Notes under the pieces: generated by a model | Databases searched by the model: none | What the model was told of the DNA's origin: nothing | The model's input: the letters and a program-made list of their open reading frames with translations, nothing else | Translations under genes and position numbers: made by a program | Source of the DNA: JAVBRD01 sp031548365 | GTDB lineage: Bacteria > Bacillota > Clostridia > Christensenellales > UBA1750 | NCBI GenBank assembly: GCA_031548365.1 | Contig: JAVBRD010000019.1 | Location: 62,001-126,000 of the forward strand | DNA length: 64,000 nt | Direction: 5' to 3' | Shown here: positions 8,746-16,721 of the stretch, piece after piece | Numbering within the stretch: the first letter of the stretch is position 1 | Layout of the letters: every line of letters begins with the position of its first letter

Positions 8746-11136
8746 TTGAGAGCCGTCATCATGGCGGGAGGAGAGGGCTCCCGGCTTCGTCCCCTGACCT
8801 GCACGTGCCCCAAGCCCATGGTCCCGCTCTGCGGGAAGCCCGTGATGGCTTGGGCCGTCGAGCTGCTCCGCCGGCACGGCGTGCGCGACATCGTGACAAC
8901 GCTGATGTACATGCCCGACGCCATCATCGACCACTTCGGTGACGGCTCGGATCACGGTGTGCGCGTGACGCACAGCGTGGAGACATCCCCGCTCGGTACG
9001 GCAGGCAGTGTCAAACTCGCGGAGGCGCACCTGACGGAGCCGTTTATCCTGATCTCAGGCGACGCGCTGACCGACATCGACCTGACCTGCGCCATGCGCG
9101 CCCACAGGCAGAGCGGCGCGATCGCGACCATGGTGCTTCGGCGCGTGGAGAAGCCGCTTGAATACGGCGTTGTCGTGCTCGCCCCCGATGGCCGCGTGCA
9201 GGGATTCATCGAAAAACCCGGTTGGAGCCGCGTGTTCTCTGATCTGGCAAACACGGGGATATACCTGTTTGATCCGTCCGTCTTTGAGTTCATTCCCGCC
9301 GGAAAACCCTTTGATTTCGGCAAAGACCTCTTCCCCATGCTCGTCGAGCGCGGATTGCCTGTGTACGGACACGTCACGCAGGACTACTGGTGTGACATCG
9401 GCGACCCCGTCACCTACCTTTCCGCGAGCTTTGACGCGCTCGAGGGGCGCGTCAAGCTTGATCTGCCCGCTTGCGGCGCGCCGGGTGTGTTCGTTCATCC
9501 CGAGGCGCGTGTGCACGAGGCGGCAGTCTTGACCGCGCCCGTGATGATCGGACGAAATGCCGTGATAGAGGCGAGCGCGCGCGTCGGCCCGCACGCGGTC
9601 TTGGGCGAAGGCGCGCTGGCGGCGCGCGGCGCGAGCGTCAAGCGCTCCATTGTCTGGCAAGACGCGCACGTGATGCAGGGCGCGGCGCTGCGCGGCGCGA
9701 TCCTCATGGACGGCGCGCGTGTTGAGCGGGGCGCGTCCGCGTACGAGGGCGCGATCATCGGCTCGCGCAGCGTGATCGGCGAACGCGCCTCGGTGAGCCC
9801 GGGCATCAAGGTCTGGCCGGACAAACAAGTGGAGGAGGCCACCCGCCTGCGCGAGCACATCGTGTGGGGGGAACGCGCGGGGCCGGGTTTTGCGGCGTCC
9901 TGTTTCTCGGGATCAGCTTCCGACGTGGGCGCGTCCGCCGTGGCGCTGGCCGCCGCCGCGTTCGTCAAATCCATGAAACTCGACCGTGTGGCGCTCGCGT
10001 TCGACGGCACCCTCCCCGCGCAGCCCCTGCTCGCAGCCGCGCTGTCCGGCCTGCAGTCCGCGGGCGCCGAGGTCTTCCGGCTGTCCGCGTGCACAGCTTC
10101 CGACCTGCGTTTCGGCGTCACGAGCCTTCGTTTATCCGGGGGCGTGTACGTGCGTCTGCGTGGCCTGCACGCGGAGATCATGCTCTGCGGCGCGGATGGC
10201 GCGCCCTTTGACGATTCAGCCATGCGCAAAATTGAGTCTCTGTACCGGCGGGGCGATCCGGCCATCACACAGCCCGAGCTGATTCGCGAGACGCACGACG
10301 TGCGCGACGTGCCGCGCTACCACCGCGCCTCCATCCTCTCGCAGCTCGGTATCACCGGGCACGCAAGGCACCCGCCCGTTTCGCTTTTTTGCCCGGGAGA
10401 AGCGCTGCTCGCGCGGGCTTCCGCGCTTTTCCGCGAAGCCGGCGTTCACGCGCGCACGCACTGTGTACCGCGCGGTGATTCATCCGTATCGGGCGATGAA
10501 ATCGGGTTTAGCCTGACCCGCGACGGCGAGTGTGTGGTGCCGTTCAGCGCGCACGGCGCGCTTGAGCGCGCGTCGCACCCGCTATGGACCGCGCGCGTCT
10601 TCGCGCTCCGTCACCCGGGCGGCACGTTCGTCGCCGCGATGGACGACACCGACGCTCTCGAACATTTTTGCGAGGGCCTGGGAATCGCCGTGCTTCGCCG
10701 CGACACGCTCTCCGGCGGGCTGCTCGCGTCACTGTGCGCAGCGCCGGTGTCCTCCGCCGAGCGCGTGACGCTCCAGCACCTTCTTTTCGACGGCGCGGCT
10801 GCCGCACTCTATCTCGTCGACGCGCTCGACAAGCTCGGTCTGACCTTGGACGCGTTCCGCGCGTCCATACCGCCCGTCTTCATCCGCCGCCTGAGTGTCC
10901 CCTGCCCCGACGCGCGCAAAGCTGCCGTCATGCGCGGGCTGACCGATCAGCTCTCCTCCGGGCGCGTCTCGGCGCGCGAAGGCGTGCGCGTGCGCGTGCG
11001 CGGCGGCTGGGCGTGGATCGTACCATCGACGGGCGGACAGGATTGCCGCATCCTGTGCGAGGCCGCGTCGGCGGAGGCCGCGGAGGAGCTCGGCGTGTTC
11101 TACAGCGACATCGTGAAAAAACTCAGCAAAGGATAG
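8746..11136 (+). CDS. Sugar-phosphate nucleotidyltransferase fused to a degenerate phosphomannomutase-like domain
   Basis: The 796-residue protein starts at TTG 8746, in frame after AAGGAGAG, giving MRAVIMAGGEGSRLRPLT, the nucleotide-binding signature of mannose-1-phosphate guanylyltransferase/glucose-1-phosphate thymidylyltransferase type enzymes. Residues about 1-235 form this transferase. About 250-370 are left-handed beta-helix hexapeptide repeats. About 380-796 align in layout with alpha-D-phosphohexomutases. In the last part the expected active-site serine loop (TASHNP) is not seen; the corresponding stretch reads FGVTSLRLSGGVYV (near residue 460), so mutase activity is doubtful. The role is probably supply of an activated sugar for a surface polysaccharide or spore coat. 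It lies alone and divergent from spo0A, with 0A boxes between them. The sugar specificity is unknown. Confidence 0.82.
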   Translation: MRAVIMAGGEGSRLRPLTCTCPKPMVPLCGKPVMAWAVELLRRHGVRDIVTTLMYMPDAIIDHFGDGSDHGVRVTHSVETSPLGTAGSVKLAEAHLTEPFILISGDALTDIDLTCAMRAHRQSGAIATMVLRRVEKPLEYGVVVLAPDGRVQGFIEKPGWSRVFSDLANTGIYLFDPSVFEFIPAGKPFDFGKDLFPMLVERGLPVYGHVTQDYWCDIGDPVTYLSASFDALEGRVKLDLPACGAPGVFVHPEARVHEAAVLTAPVMIGRNAVIEASARVGPHAVLGEGALAARGASVKRSIVWQDAHVMQGAALRGAILMDGARVERGASAYEGAIIGSRSVIGERASVSPGIKVWPDKQVEEATRLREHIVWGERAGPGFAASCFSGSASDVGASAVALAAAAFVKSMKLDRVALAFDGTLPAQPLLAAALSGLQSAGAEVFRLSACTASDLRFGVTSLRLSGGVYVRLRGLHAEIMLCGADGAPFDDSAMRKIESLYRRGDPAITQPELIRETHDVRDVPRYHRASILSQLGITGHARHPPVSLFCPGEALLARASALFREAGVHARTHCVPRGDSSVSGDEIGFSLTRDGECVVPFSAHGALERASHPLWTARVFALRHPGGTFVAAMDDTDALEHFCEGLGIAVLRRDTLSGGLLASLCAAPVSSAERVTLQHLLFDGAAAALYLVDALDKLGLTLDAFRASIPPVFIRRLSVPCPDARKAAVMRGLTDQLSSGRVSAREGVRVRVRGGWAWIVPSTGGQDCRILCEAASAEAAEELGVFYSDIVKKLSKG

Positions 11137-11310
11137 AAGCGCGGGACGCGCAACAGGAGCGGGCTGCGCATTGCTTCGCGGGTTCCGCTAAAAACCCGCA
11201 AGCCAACGCTTTGAGCGAAACCCTTGCGCGGATGGCGGCGCGAGTATCGTCCCAATGGAACGAGCGGCGCAAGCAAGGCCGAATAAACCGACAATCGGCA
11301 AAACCCACGC

Positions 11311-11339
11311 TTGACCCGGTCACACATCGCCTCTATGAT
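11311..11339 (+). promoter_or_regulatory. Sigma-A promoter of the URO-D-like gene at 11371
   Basis: TTGACC (11311-11316), 17 bp, TATGAT (11334-11339), ending 31 bp before the start codon. The preceding gap from 11137 holds an imperfect hairpin around GCGGGTT/AACCCGC (about 11179-11202) and nothing else I can support. Confidence 0.75.
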
Positions 11340-11370
11340 GGTCTCATTAACCACATGGAGGCGTTCGTTT

Positions 11371-12603
11371 ATGAAACACGAATCACTCCGCGAGTTCGCC
11401 AAGCGATACGCTGAGCTCGCCGCCAGCCCCGAGCAAGCCGAGAAACGCGCGTTGTGGACGGCCAACAACAGCCTCGACTTCAAAAAGCCGCTCATCTATA
11501 TCCGCGCGATCCCTTACAACGAGTTCTTCGATTACACCATGGTCAAGAGTGAAGACCCGCTGCTGCGCGGCATCGAGACGCAGCTGGCGCAGGTCGTCAC
11601 CTACCAGCGGACACTGAACGACGATTTCACGTTTCAGCCCTATATCACGCTCAACGCGAGCTTTAAGGCTCCCGCGCACCTGCGCTGGGGCCTGCCGTGC
11701 AACCTCGGCGAGCGCCCCGCGGACGGCGGCGCGGCTATGTACGCGCCCACGCTCAACACCGAGGCCGACATCGCCAAGCTTGTGCCCGCGGCTGACGAGA
11801 TCGAAGAGGCCGAAACTGCCCGCAGGCTTGATATCGCAAACGACGCGCTGGGCGGTATTTTGGACGTCCACGTCAACCGGCAGGGCACGCTCACGCGCAT
11901 GTGGAACATGGACATCTCCACCGACCTTGCCAAGCTGCGCGGCCTTGAGACGATGATGTGGGACGTGTACGACAACCCCGAGTTCCTGCACCGCGTCCTG
12001 TCCATCATGCAAAAGGCCATCCTCGGCGCGATCGACGCAACCGAGGCCCGCGGGGACTTCTCCCTCGCGGAACACCAAAACCAGGCGATGCCTTACGCGC
12101 GCGAACTTGAAGAGCCCGATTGCCGCGTAAAGGCCGTCAAAACTTCGCGGCTGTGGGGCTACTGCGCGTCGCAGGAGTTCACGTCTGTCGGCCCGAAACA
12201 GTTCACCGAGTTCATGCTCGATTACCAGCGGCCCATTCTGGAGCGTTTCGGGCTCTCCGCTTACGGATGCTGCGAGGATTTGACGAACAAGATCACCGCG
12301 CTTCGCAGCATCAAAAACCTGCGGCGCATCGCCGTTTCCCCCTTCGCCAACGTGCGCTCATGCGCCGAGCAGATCGGGCGCGATTACGTCGTATCCTACC
12401 GCCCCAACCCATCCAGCATGGTCTCGCGCGGGCTTGACGAGGACTTCGTGCGCAAAACCATGCGCGACGCGTTCGCCGCCTTCAGGGATAACAATTGCGT
12501 GTTCGACATCACGCTCAAGGACGTGGAAACCATCCTCGGCAAACCGGAGAACATGGTGCGCTGGGTACAGATCGTCCGCGAGGAAATCGACAGGAGCTTC
12601 TAG
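11371..12603 (+). CDS. Uroporphyrinogen-decarboxylase-like protein
   Basis: The 410-residue protein looks like the URO-D/MtaA superfamily: a TIM barrel with segments such as NDALGGILDVHVNRQGTLTRMW, YGCCEDLTNKI and the C-terminal VVSYRPNPSSMVSRG. In anaerobes most members are not heme enzymes but act on corrinoid- or methyl-transfer substrates or are of unknown function. The start at 11371 follows GGAGG at about 9 nt; a longer reading from 11311 would overlap the promoter. It is a single-gene unit with its own sigma-A promoter. A second, divergent URO-D-like gene lies at 33526. No corrinoid protein gene is nearby to support a methyltransferase role, so the function stays open. Confidence 0.72.
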   Translation: MKHESLREFAKRYAELAASPEQAEKRALWTANNSLDFKKPLIYIRAIPYNEFFDYTMVKSEDPLLRGIETQLAQVVTYQRTLNDDFTFQPYITLNASFKAPAHLRWGLPCNLGERPADGGAAMYAPTLNTEADIAKLVPAADEIEEAETARRLDIANDALGGILDVHVNRQGTLTRMWNMDISTDLAKLRGLETMMWDVYDNPEFLHRVLSIMQKAILGAIDATEARGDFSLAEHQNQAMPYARELEEPDCRVKAVKTSRLWGYCASQEFTSVGPKQFTEFMLDYQRPILERFGLSAYGCCEDLTNKITALRSIKNLRRIAVSPFANVRSCAEQIGRDYVVSYRPNPSSMVSRGLDEDFVRKTMRDAFAAFRDNNCVFDITLKDVETILGKPENMVRWVQIVREEIDRSF

Positions 12604-12787
12604 GCATGCAATAGAAAACCCTTTTCCCGGTCATGGGTTCACGAAGAGAGCGCGATCTCTCGGATCATAGTACCTCCGCCCTAACTATGGCGGCCGCGCG
12701 CAGACCCAACGATACCGATCCGCATTGGCGATGGTCATCCGGCCGATGAATCTTCGGTAACGGGAATTCCGAAAGGGAGTACTCCGC

Positions 12788-13107
12788 ATGTGGGTGGTGT
12801 TCGCGCTTTTTCCGCGTTGTTCACCGCGCTGACGTCCAATCTGGCCAAAGTCGGCATACAGAGCGTCAACAGCAATTTGGCCACCGTCATCCGCACCGTC
12901 GTCGTGCTGACACATCACCCAGAAGCGCTGGCTGTTTCTGGCGCTGTCCGGACTTGCCACCGGCCTTTTCTGGTTGCGCAATGATCAAGCGCTCCAGCCG
13001 GGCGACGCAAGCCGGGTCGTCCCCGTCGACAAGTACAGCGCGATGATCAGCAGACCGTCATCGGCGGTCTGCTGATCACCGTGGGCATGTTCGTTCTGAT
13101 CCTCTGA
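12788..13107 (+). pseudogene. Decayed EamA/DMT-family transporter
   Basis: Behind a good ribosome site (AAGGGAG) an ATG at 12788 opens MWVVFALF, the typical EamA start, but the frame breaks in a run of T. The next frame gives the conserved AKVGIQSVNSNLATVIRT, a later frame gives KRWLFLALSGLATG and GDASRVVPVDKYS, and a last one gives QTVIGGLLITVGMFVLIL with a stop at 13105. These are pieces of one family of about 140-residue drug/metabolite transporters, in the right order but with at least two internal deletions and several frame changes. The 184 bp before it (12604-12787) hold nothing I recognise. Confidence 0.78.
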
Positions 13108-13114
13108 TCGGCTC

Positions 13115-14335
13115 TCACCGCATCAGATCGTCAACGTTCACCGTGCGCCCGCTCTCAATGGAGACGTTGGCCGCGGCACCGATGATCGCGGATGCCGCGC
13201 CCGCGCGCGTTCCCGCCATCTGGGAGAGCGGGTCGCTCCCATCGGGCCGAAGCAGCATGCGCAATAGGCGCGCGTCCCCCCCGCCGTGCGGGCCCTGCGC
13301 GACCGGCGCGTGTATCTCGGCGCGCTCTCCTTCGCGGTTAAACACTTCGAGATCATAGATCTCCCGCCCCGCGAACGCGCCCACCGAACCATGCTTTGCC
13401 GTCGCCTCGATGCGCCCTTCCGTGCCGTTGATGACCAACCGATAGCCTTCGTAAAGCGCGTGCGCATTGAGCGAGTAGCTCATGAGCGCGCCTTTTCTGT
13501 ATTTGACGCACACGGACGCCGTGTCAACGATATCGATGTCGGGCGCGAACACACAGCGGTCGCGGAAGTAGCCGTCCGCCGGCTCGCAGTTGAGGTAAAA
13601 CTCGCGGTCAAACTCGCTTTTCGCGATATCGTAATAGAACGAACACTTCGCCTTGTGCGCGCACGTCAGGCATCGTTCCCCGCGTTCACCGCGCGTTGGG
13701 CCGTAGTAGTTCAGCGCGCCGAACGCGCTCACGGTCTCGGGTTCGTCCTCGATCAGCCAGTTGACCAAGTCAAAGTGGTGCGTCGATTTGTGGACGAGCA
13801 GCCCGCCCGTGTTGCGCATATAGCGGTGCCAGCGGCGGAAGTAGTCCGCGCCGTGGCGCGTGTCCAGCGTCCACTCGAAATGAACGCTCAGCACCCGGCC
13901 CACCGCGCCCTCCAGCATCAGGCGCTTGAGGCGCGCGCAGAACGGCATGAAACGCACGTTGAACGTCACCGCGACGCGGCCGCCGGTTTCTTTTTCGGCG
14001 CGCAGGATGTTCTTGATCTTCTCCGCGTCAATGGCCATCGGCTTTTCAACGATCACGTCGCACCCCGCGCGAAGCGCGGCGGCGGCATACTGATCATGCG
14101 TGGCGTCTAACGTGGTCACAACCACTGTGTCGGGCCTGACCGCCTCGATCATGCCTTCAAATGACGTGAACAACGGCGCGTCGAAGCCCGCGTACTTGCA
14201 CATCATCTTTGCCCGCAGCGGGTTGATGTCGAACACGCCCACCGGCTCTACGACATCCCCGTACGCCCTGACCATGGGCTCGGCGTACATCCGAGTCCCA
14301 CGCCCGCTCGCGCCCGCGAACGCAACCCGTCTCAT
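13115..14335 (-). CDS. Gfo/Idh/MocA family oxidoreductase
   Basis: A 406-residue NAD(P)-dependent sugar dehydrogenase-type protein of the cytoplasm. The N-terminal Rossmann fold reads RRVAFAGASGRGTRM, followed by the family signature VIVEKPMA (catalytic-site EKP) and, downstream, HKSTHHFDLVNW, where the His/Asp belong to the active site. Cysteines in RCLTCAHKAKC could hold a structural metal. The start at 14335 follows GGAGGGATCAC; the longer frame from 14455 has no family similarity. It lies 10 bp after nagB, so it is probably expressed with the amino-sugar genes and may act on an amino-sugar or uronic-acid derivative. The substrate is unknown. Confidence 0.88.
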   Translation of the reverse strand: MRRVAFAGASGRGTRMYAEPMVRAYGDVVEPVGVFDINPLRAKMMCKYAGFDAPLFTSFEGMIEAVRPDTVVVTTLDATHDQYAAAALRAGCDVIVEKPMAIDAEKIKNILRAEKETGGRVAVTFNVRFMPFCARLKRLMLEGAVGRVLSVHFEWTLDTRHGADYFRRWHRYMRNTGGLLVHKSTHHFDLVNWLIEDEPETVSAFGALNYYGPTRGERGERCLTCAHKAKCSFYYDIAKSEFDREFYLNCEPADGYFRDRCVFAPDIDIVDTASVCVKYRKGALMSYSLNAHALYEGYRLVINGTEGRIEATAKHGSVGAFAGREIYDLEVFNREGERAEIHAPVAQGPHGGGDARLLRMLLRPDGSDPLSQMAGTRAGAASAIIGAAANVSIESGRTVNVDDLMR

Positions 14336-14345
14336 GTGATCCCTC

Positions 14346-15101
14346 CTATTCGGCAAACCGCTCAAGAACGTCGGGGGACAGCTTCGCCGCCGAATTTTCA
14401 TCCAGAAACAGCGACGCGTTCCTGTGCCCCATGAGCATCGTCGCGGGCACGTCATTCGTCAGCTCACGCGTGAGCATGGCCCTGACCGCGTCCGCCTTGA
14501 CCGCGTGCGGCACAGCGCTGATGATGGCCTTGCAGGTCATGATGTGCCTGCACGACATGGAGATCGCCTGATCGGGCACATCCCCAACCGTTTCAAACCA
14601 GCCTTCGCGCACCTGCTGGCGTTTGCACTGATCATCAAGGTTGACCACTATGTACGGCTCGGACGCGCCAAAGTCCGCCGGCGGGTCGTTGAACGCGATG
14701 TGCGCGTTCTCCCCCACCCCGATGAGCCCGACGTCGATGGGCTTCTCCCGTATCCGCGCGTTGAGCTCCGCGATGATGCGCCCAACATCGCCCTCAGCCT
14801 GGACATAGTTCATCGTTCTGGGCATGGCGATATCGGCGAAACGCTCTTTCAGGTACTTCCGAAAGCTCGCCTTGTGCGTGATGGGCAAATTGATGTACTC
14901 GTCCAGATGGAACACGTCCACCCGTTTCCAGTCCACGCCGCTTTTCACGAGGTTCTCCAGCGTCTCGAACTGAGACGCGCCCGTGGAGAGCACAACACGC
15001 GCCTCACCGTTTTTCGCGACAGCCTCGCAAATGAGCTTCTCCGCGCGAGCGGCCGCGGCGGCCCCCAGCGCTTTGGCGTCCTTGAGCACGTGCACAACCA
15101 T
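14346..15101 (-). CDS. nagB: Glucosamine-6-phosphate deaminase
   Basis: NagB converts glucosamine-6-phosphate to fructose-6-phosphate and ammonia, the last step of N-acetylglucosamine catabolism. The 251-residue protein has the family landmarks STGASQFE (phosphate loop), DVFHLDEY (catalytic Asp/Glu region) and GVGENAHIAFNDPP, where the usual NGH is NAH. The region after MSCRHIM matches the lid segment. GAAAGGAATG precedes the ATG. With nagA upstream on the same strand it completes the pathway; the 444-bp gap between them is unusual for such a pair. Some relatives act on other amino-sugar phosphates, so substrate identity is likely but not certain. Confidence 0.9.
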   Translation of the reverse strand: MVVHVLKDAKALGAAAAARAEKLICEAVAKNGEARVVLSTGASQFETLENLVKSGVDWKRVDVFHLDEYINLPITHKASFRKYLKERFADIAMPRTMNYVQAEGDVGRIIAELNARIREKPIDVGLIGVGENAHIAFNDPPADFGASEPYIVVNLDDQCKRQQVREGWFETVGDVPDQAISMSCRHIMTCKAIISAVPHAVKADAVRAMLTRELTNDVPATMLMGHRNASLFLDENSAAKLSPDVLERFAE

Positions 15102-15545
15102 GGGTTCACATTCCTTTCAGTCGCTGAACTGCGCCAACGGCGCGGCGATGCCGGCACGCACTTTCTCATGCGCCGGCAGTACGCGCTCCGATAACCGCGC
15201 GGCGGCGATCACCGGAGCCCGGCAGAGGTCTCTTCATGCGTTGTTTTGCTTATGAGCAGTACACGCTCATATGCATCCGCGCAAAGCCCCCCGACGTTCG
15301 CTGTCCACGCCGGAACCGGGGTTCCCCGTTCGGTGAGCGTCTCCTCCGGGCGGCAGACCATCACAAAGAACTGGCCGCCGTCCACGACCATGACGTCCGC
15401 CTCGGACACGGGGAGCCCGCGCGGGCGGGCAAGCTCCTGGTTTTGGCTTCATTCACAGAGATCCCCTCGGACCGCCTTCACTGGAGACCTTCAAATTTTC
15501 CCCCGTTCAGGCAAACGCGCGCGGTATTTCCGCGGGCAAACGCCG
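15102..15545 (-). other. Gap between nagA and nagB with a possible broken reading frame
   Basis: This 444-bp stretch interrupts the amino-sugar operon. On the minus strand a frame ending at 15209 reads GLPVSEADVMVVDGGQFFVM and then GTPVPAWTANVGGLCADAYE, which looks protein-like. It lacks its own start; an ATG with upstream GAGGGGATC at 15452 lies in a different frame. This fits a small gene broken by a frameshift, but I cannot name a family. Confidence 0.3.
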
Positions 15546-16721
15546 TCATCCGGCTTCCACCCGGCTCCCGCCCACGAACACAGCCTTGATGTTGATGCCG
15601 CCGTCGAAGAGCACGGCGTCCGCAGGGCCGCCCACGTGGAGCCGGCCCAGTTCCGGGCGGCCGATGGCGCGCGCGGGGTTGACGGTGAGCATGCCGATAG
15701 CGTCCCAGAGCGGCACGCCCGCTTCGCGCGTCATCACGCGCAGGAGGCGGTCCGCGGTGGCGATGCTGCCCGCGAACGCGGTGCGGTCGGGCAGTTTGGC
15801 GACGCCATCCTCAACGATAACGCGCTGGCCGCGCCCGATGCTCCCAAGAATGGTTTCGGTTGTGAGCTGCCCGGCCGCGCGCATGGCGTCGGTGACGAGG
15901 ATGAGGCGGCCCGATCCCTTGCACTTGACAATCAGACGGAGCAGCTCGGGCGGGAGGTGAGAGCCGTCCCCGATGATTTCGCAGTCAAGCCGGTCGAGCA
16001 GGAGCGCGCTCTCGATCGCGCCGAGGTGCCGGTATCCCTGGATGCGGCGCAGGCCGGACATGGCGGAATAAAGGTGCGTGACGGTGGTGCACCCGCGGCC
16101 CACGGCGGCGATGACGTCCTCGTACATGGCGTCGGTGTGCCCGATGCTCGCCATCCGCCCCGCCGCGCTCAGCACGTCGATCAGACCGAGCGCGCCGGGC
16201 AGTTCGGGCGCGAGCGTCATGCGCGCAAGCGCCGGCCAGCGCTCAAGCCACGACGCAAGCCGCGCGGCGTCCGGCAGGGCGAGGTGCGACGCGTCGAGCG
16301 CGCCGCGCATGCCCTCGGCCACGAACGGGCCTTCAATGTGAAGCCCCAGCCACCGCGGGCCGCGTTCAAGACGTGCCACGCCGAGGTACGCCGCGTGCGA
16401 CGCGCCGATCTCCTCTTCCGGGCAGGCGACAAGCGTGGGCATGAGCGCGGTTGTACCGTGCGTCATGTGCGTGTGCGCGGCGGTTGTGAACGCCTCGACC
16501 GTGCCGTCGGCAAAGTCGGCCCCCCCCCCGCCGTGAACGTGGATGTCGACAAAGCCGGCGCTTACGTAAAGTCCGCTCGCGTCGAAAACCTCATCGGGTG
16601 CGTCGAAAGGCTTCGTCTCGCCCATGTAGGCGATCCGCCCCTCCTTCATGTGGATGTACACCGGCCCAAAGCCGCCTTCCGGTGTCACGAGCATCGCGCC
16701 TTTGATCATCATGTCGGTCAC
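15546..16721 (-). CDS. nagA: N-acetylglucosamine-6-phosphate deacetylase
   Basis: NagA removes acetate from GlcNAc-6-phosphate, supplying NagB. The 391-residue amidohydrolase has the metal-binding GFVDIHVHGGGG, the HIEGPF motif, HLYSAM and the catalytic Asp in ILVTDAMRAAG, in normal order and at normal length. The reading frame begins with GTG at 16721, overlapping the TGA stop of the upstream esterase by 4 bp, which implies translational coupling; the ATG codons at 16712 and 16709 are alternative starts. The coupling links deacetylation of the sugar phosphate with the preceding esterase gene. Confidence 0.93.
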   Translation of the reverse strand: MTDMMIKGAMLVTPEGGFGPVYIHMKEGRIAYMGETKPFDAPDEVFDASGLYVSAGFVDIHVHGGGGADFADGTVEAFTTAAHTHMTHGTTALMPTLVACPEEEIGASHAAYLGVARLERGPRWLGLHIEGPFVAEGMRGALDASHLALPDAARLASWLERWPALARMTLAPELPGALGLIDVLSAAGRMASIGHTDAMYEDVIAAVGRGCTTVTHLYSAMSGLRRIQGYRHLGAIESALLLDRLDCEIIGDGSHLPPELLRLIVKCKGSGRLILVTDAMRAAGQLTTETILGSIGRGQRVIVEDGVAKLPDRTAFAGSIATADRLLRVMTREAGVPLWDAIGMLTVNPARAIGRPELGRLHVGGPADAVLFDGGINIKAVFVGGSRVEAG

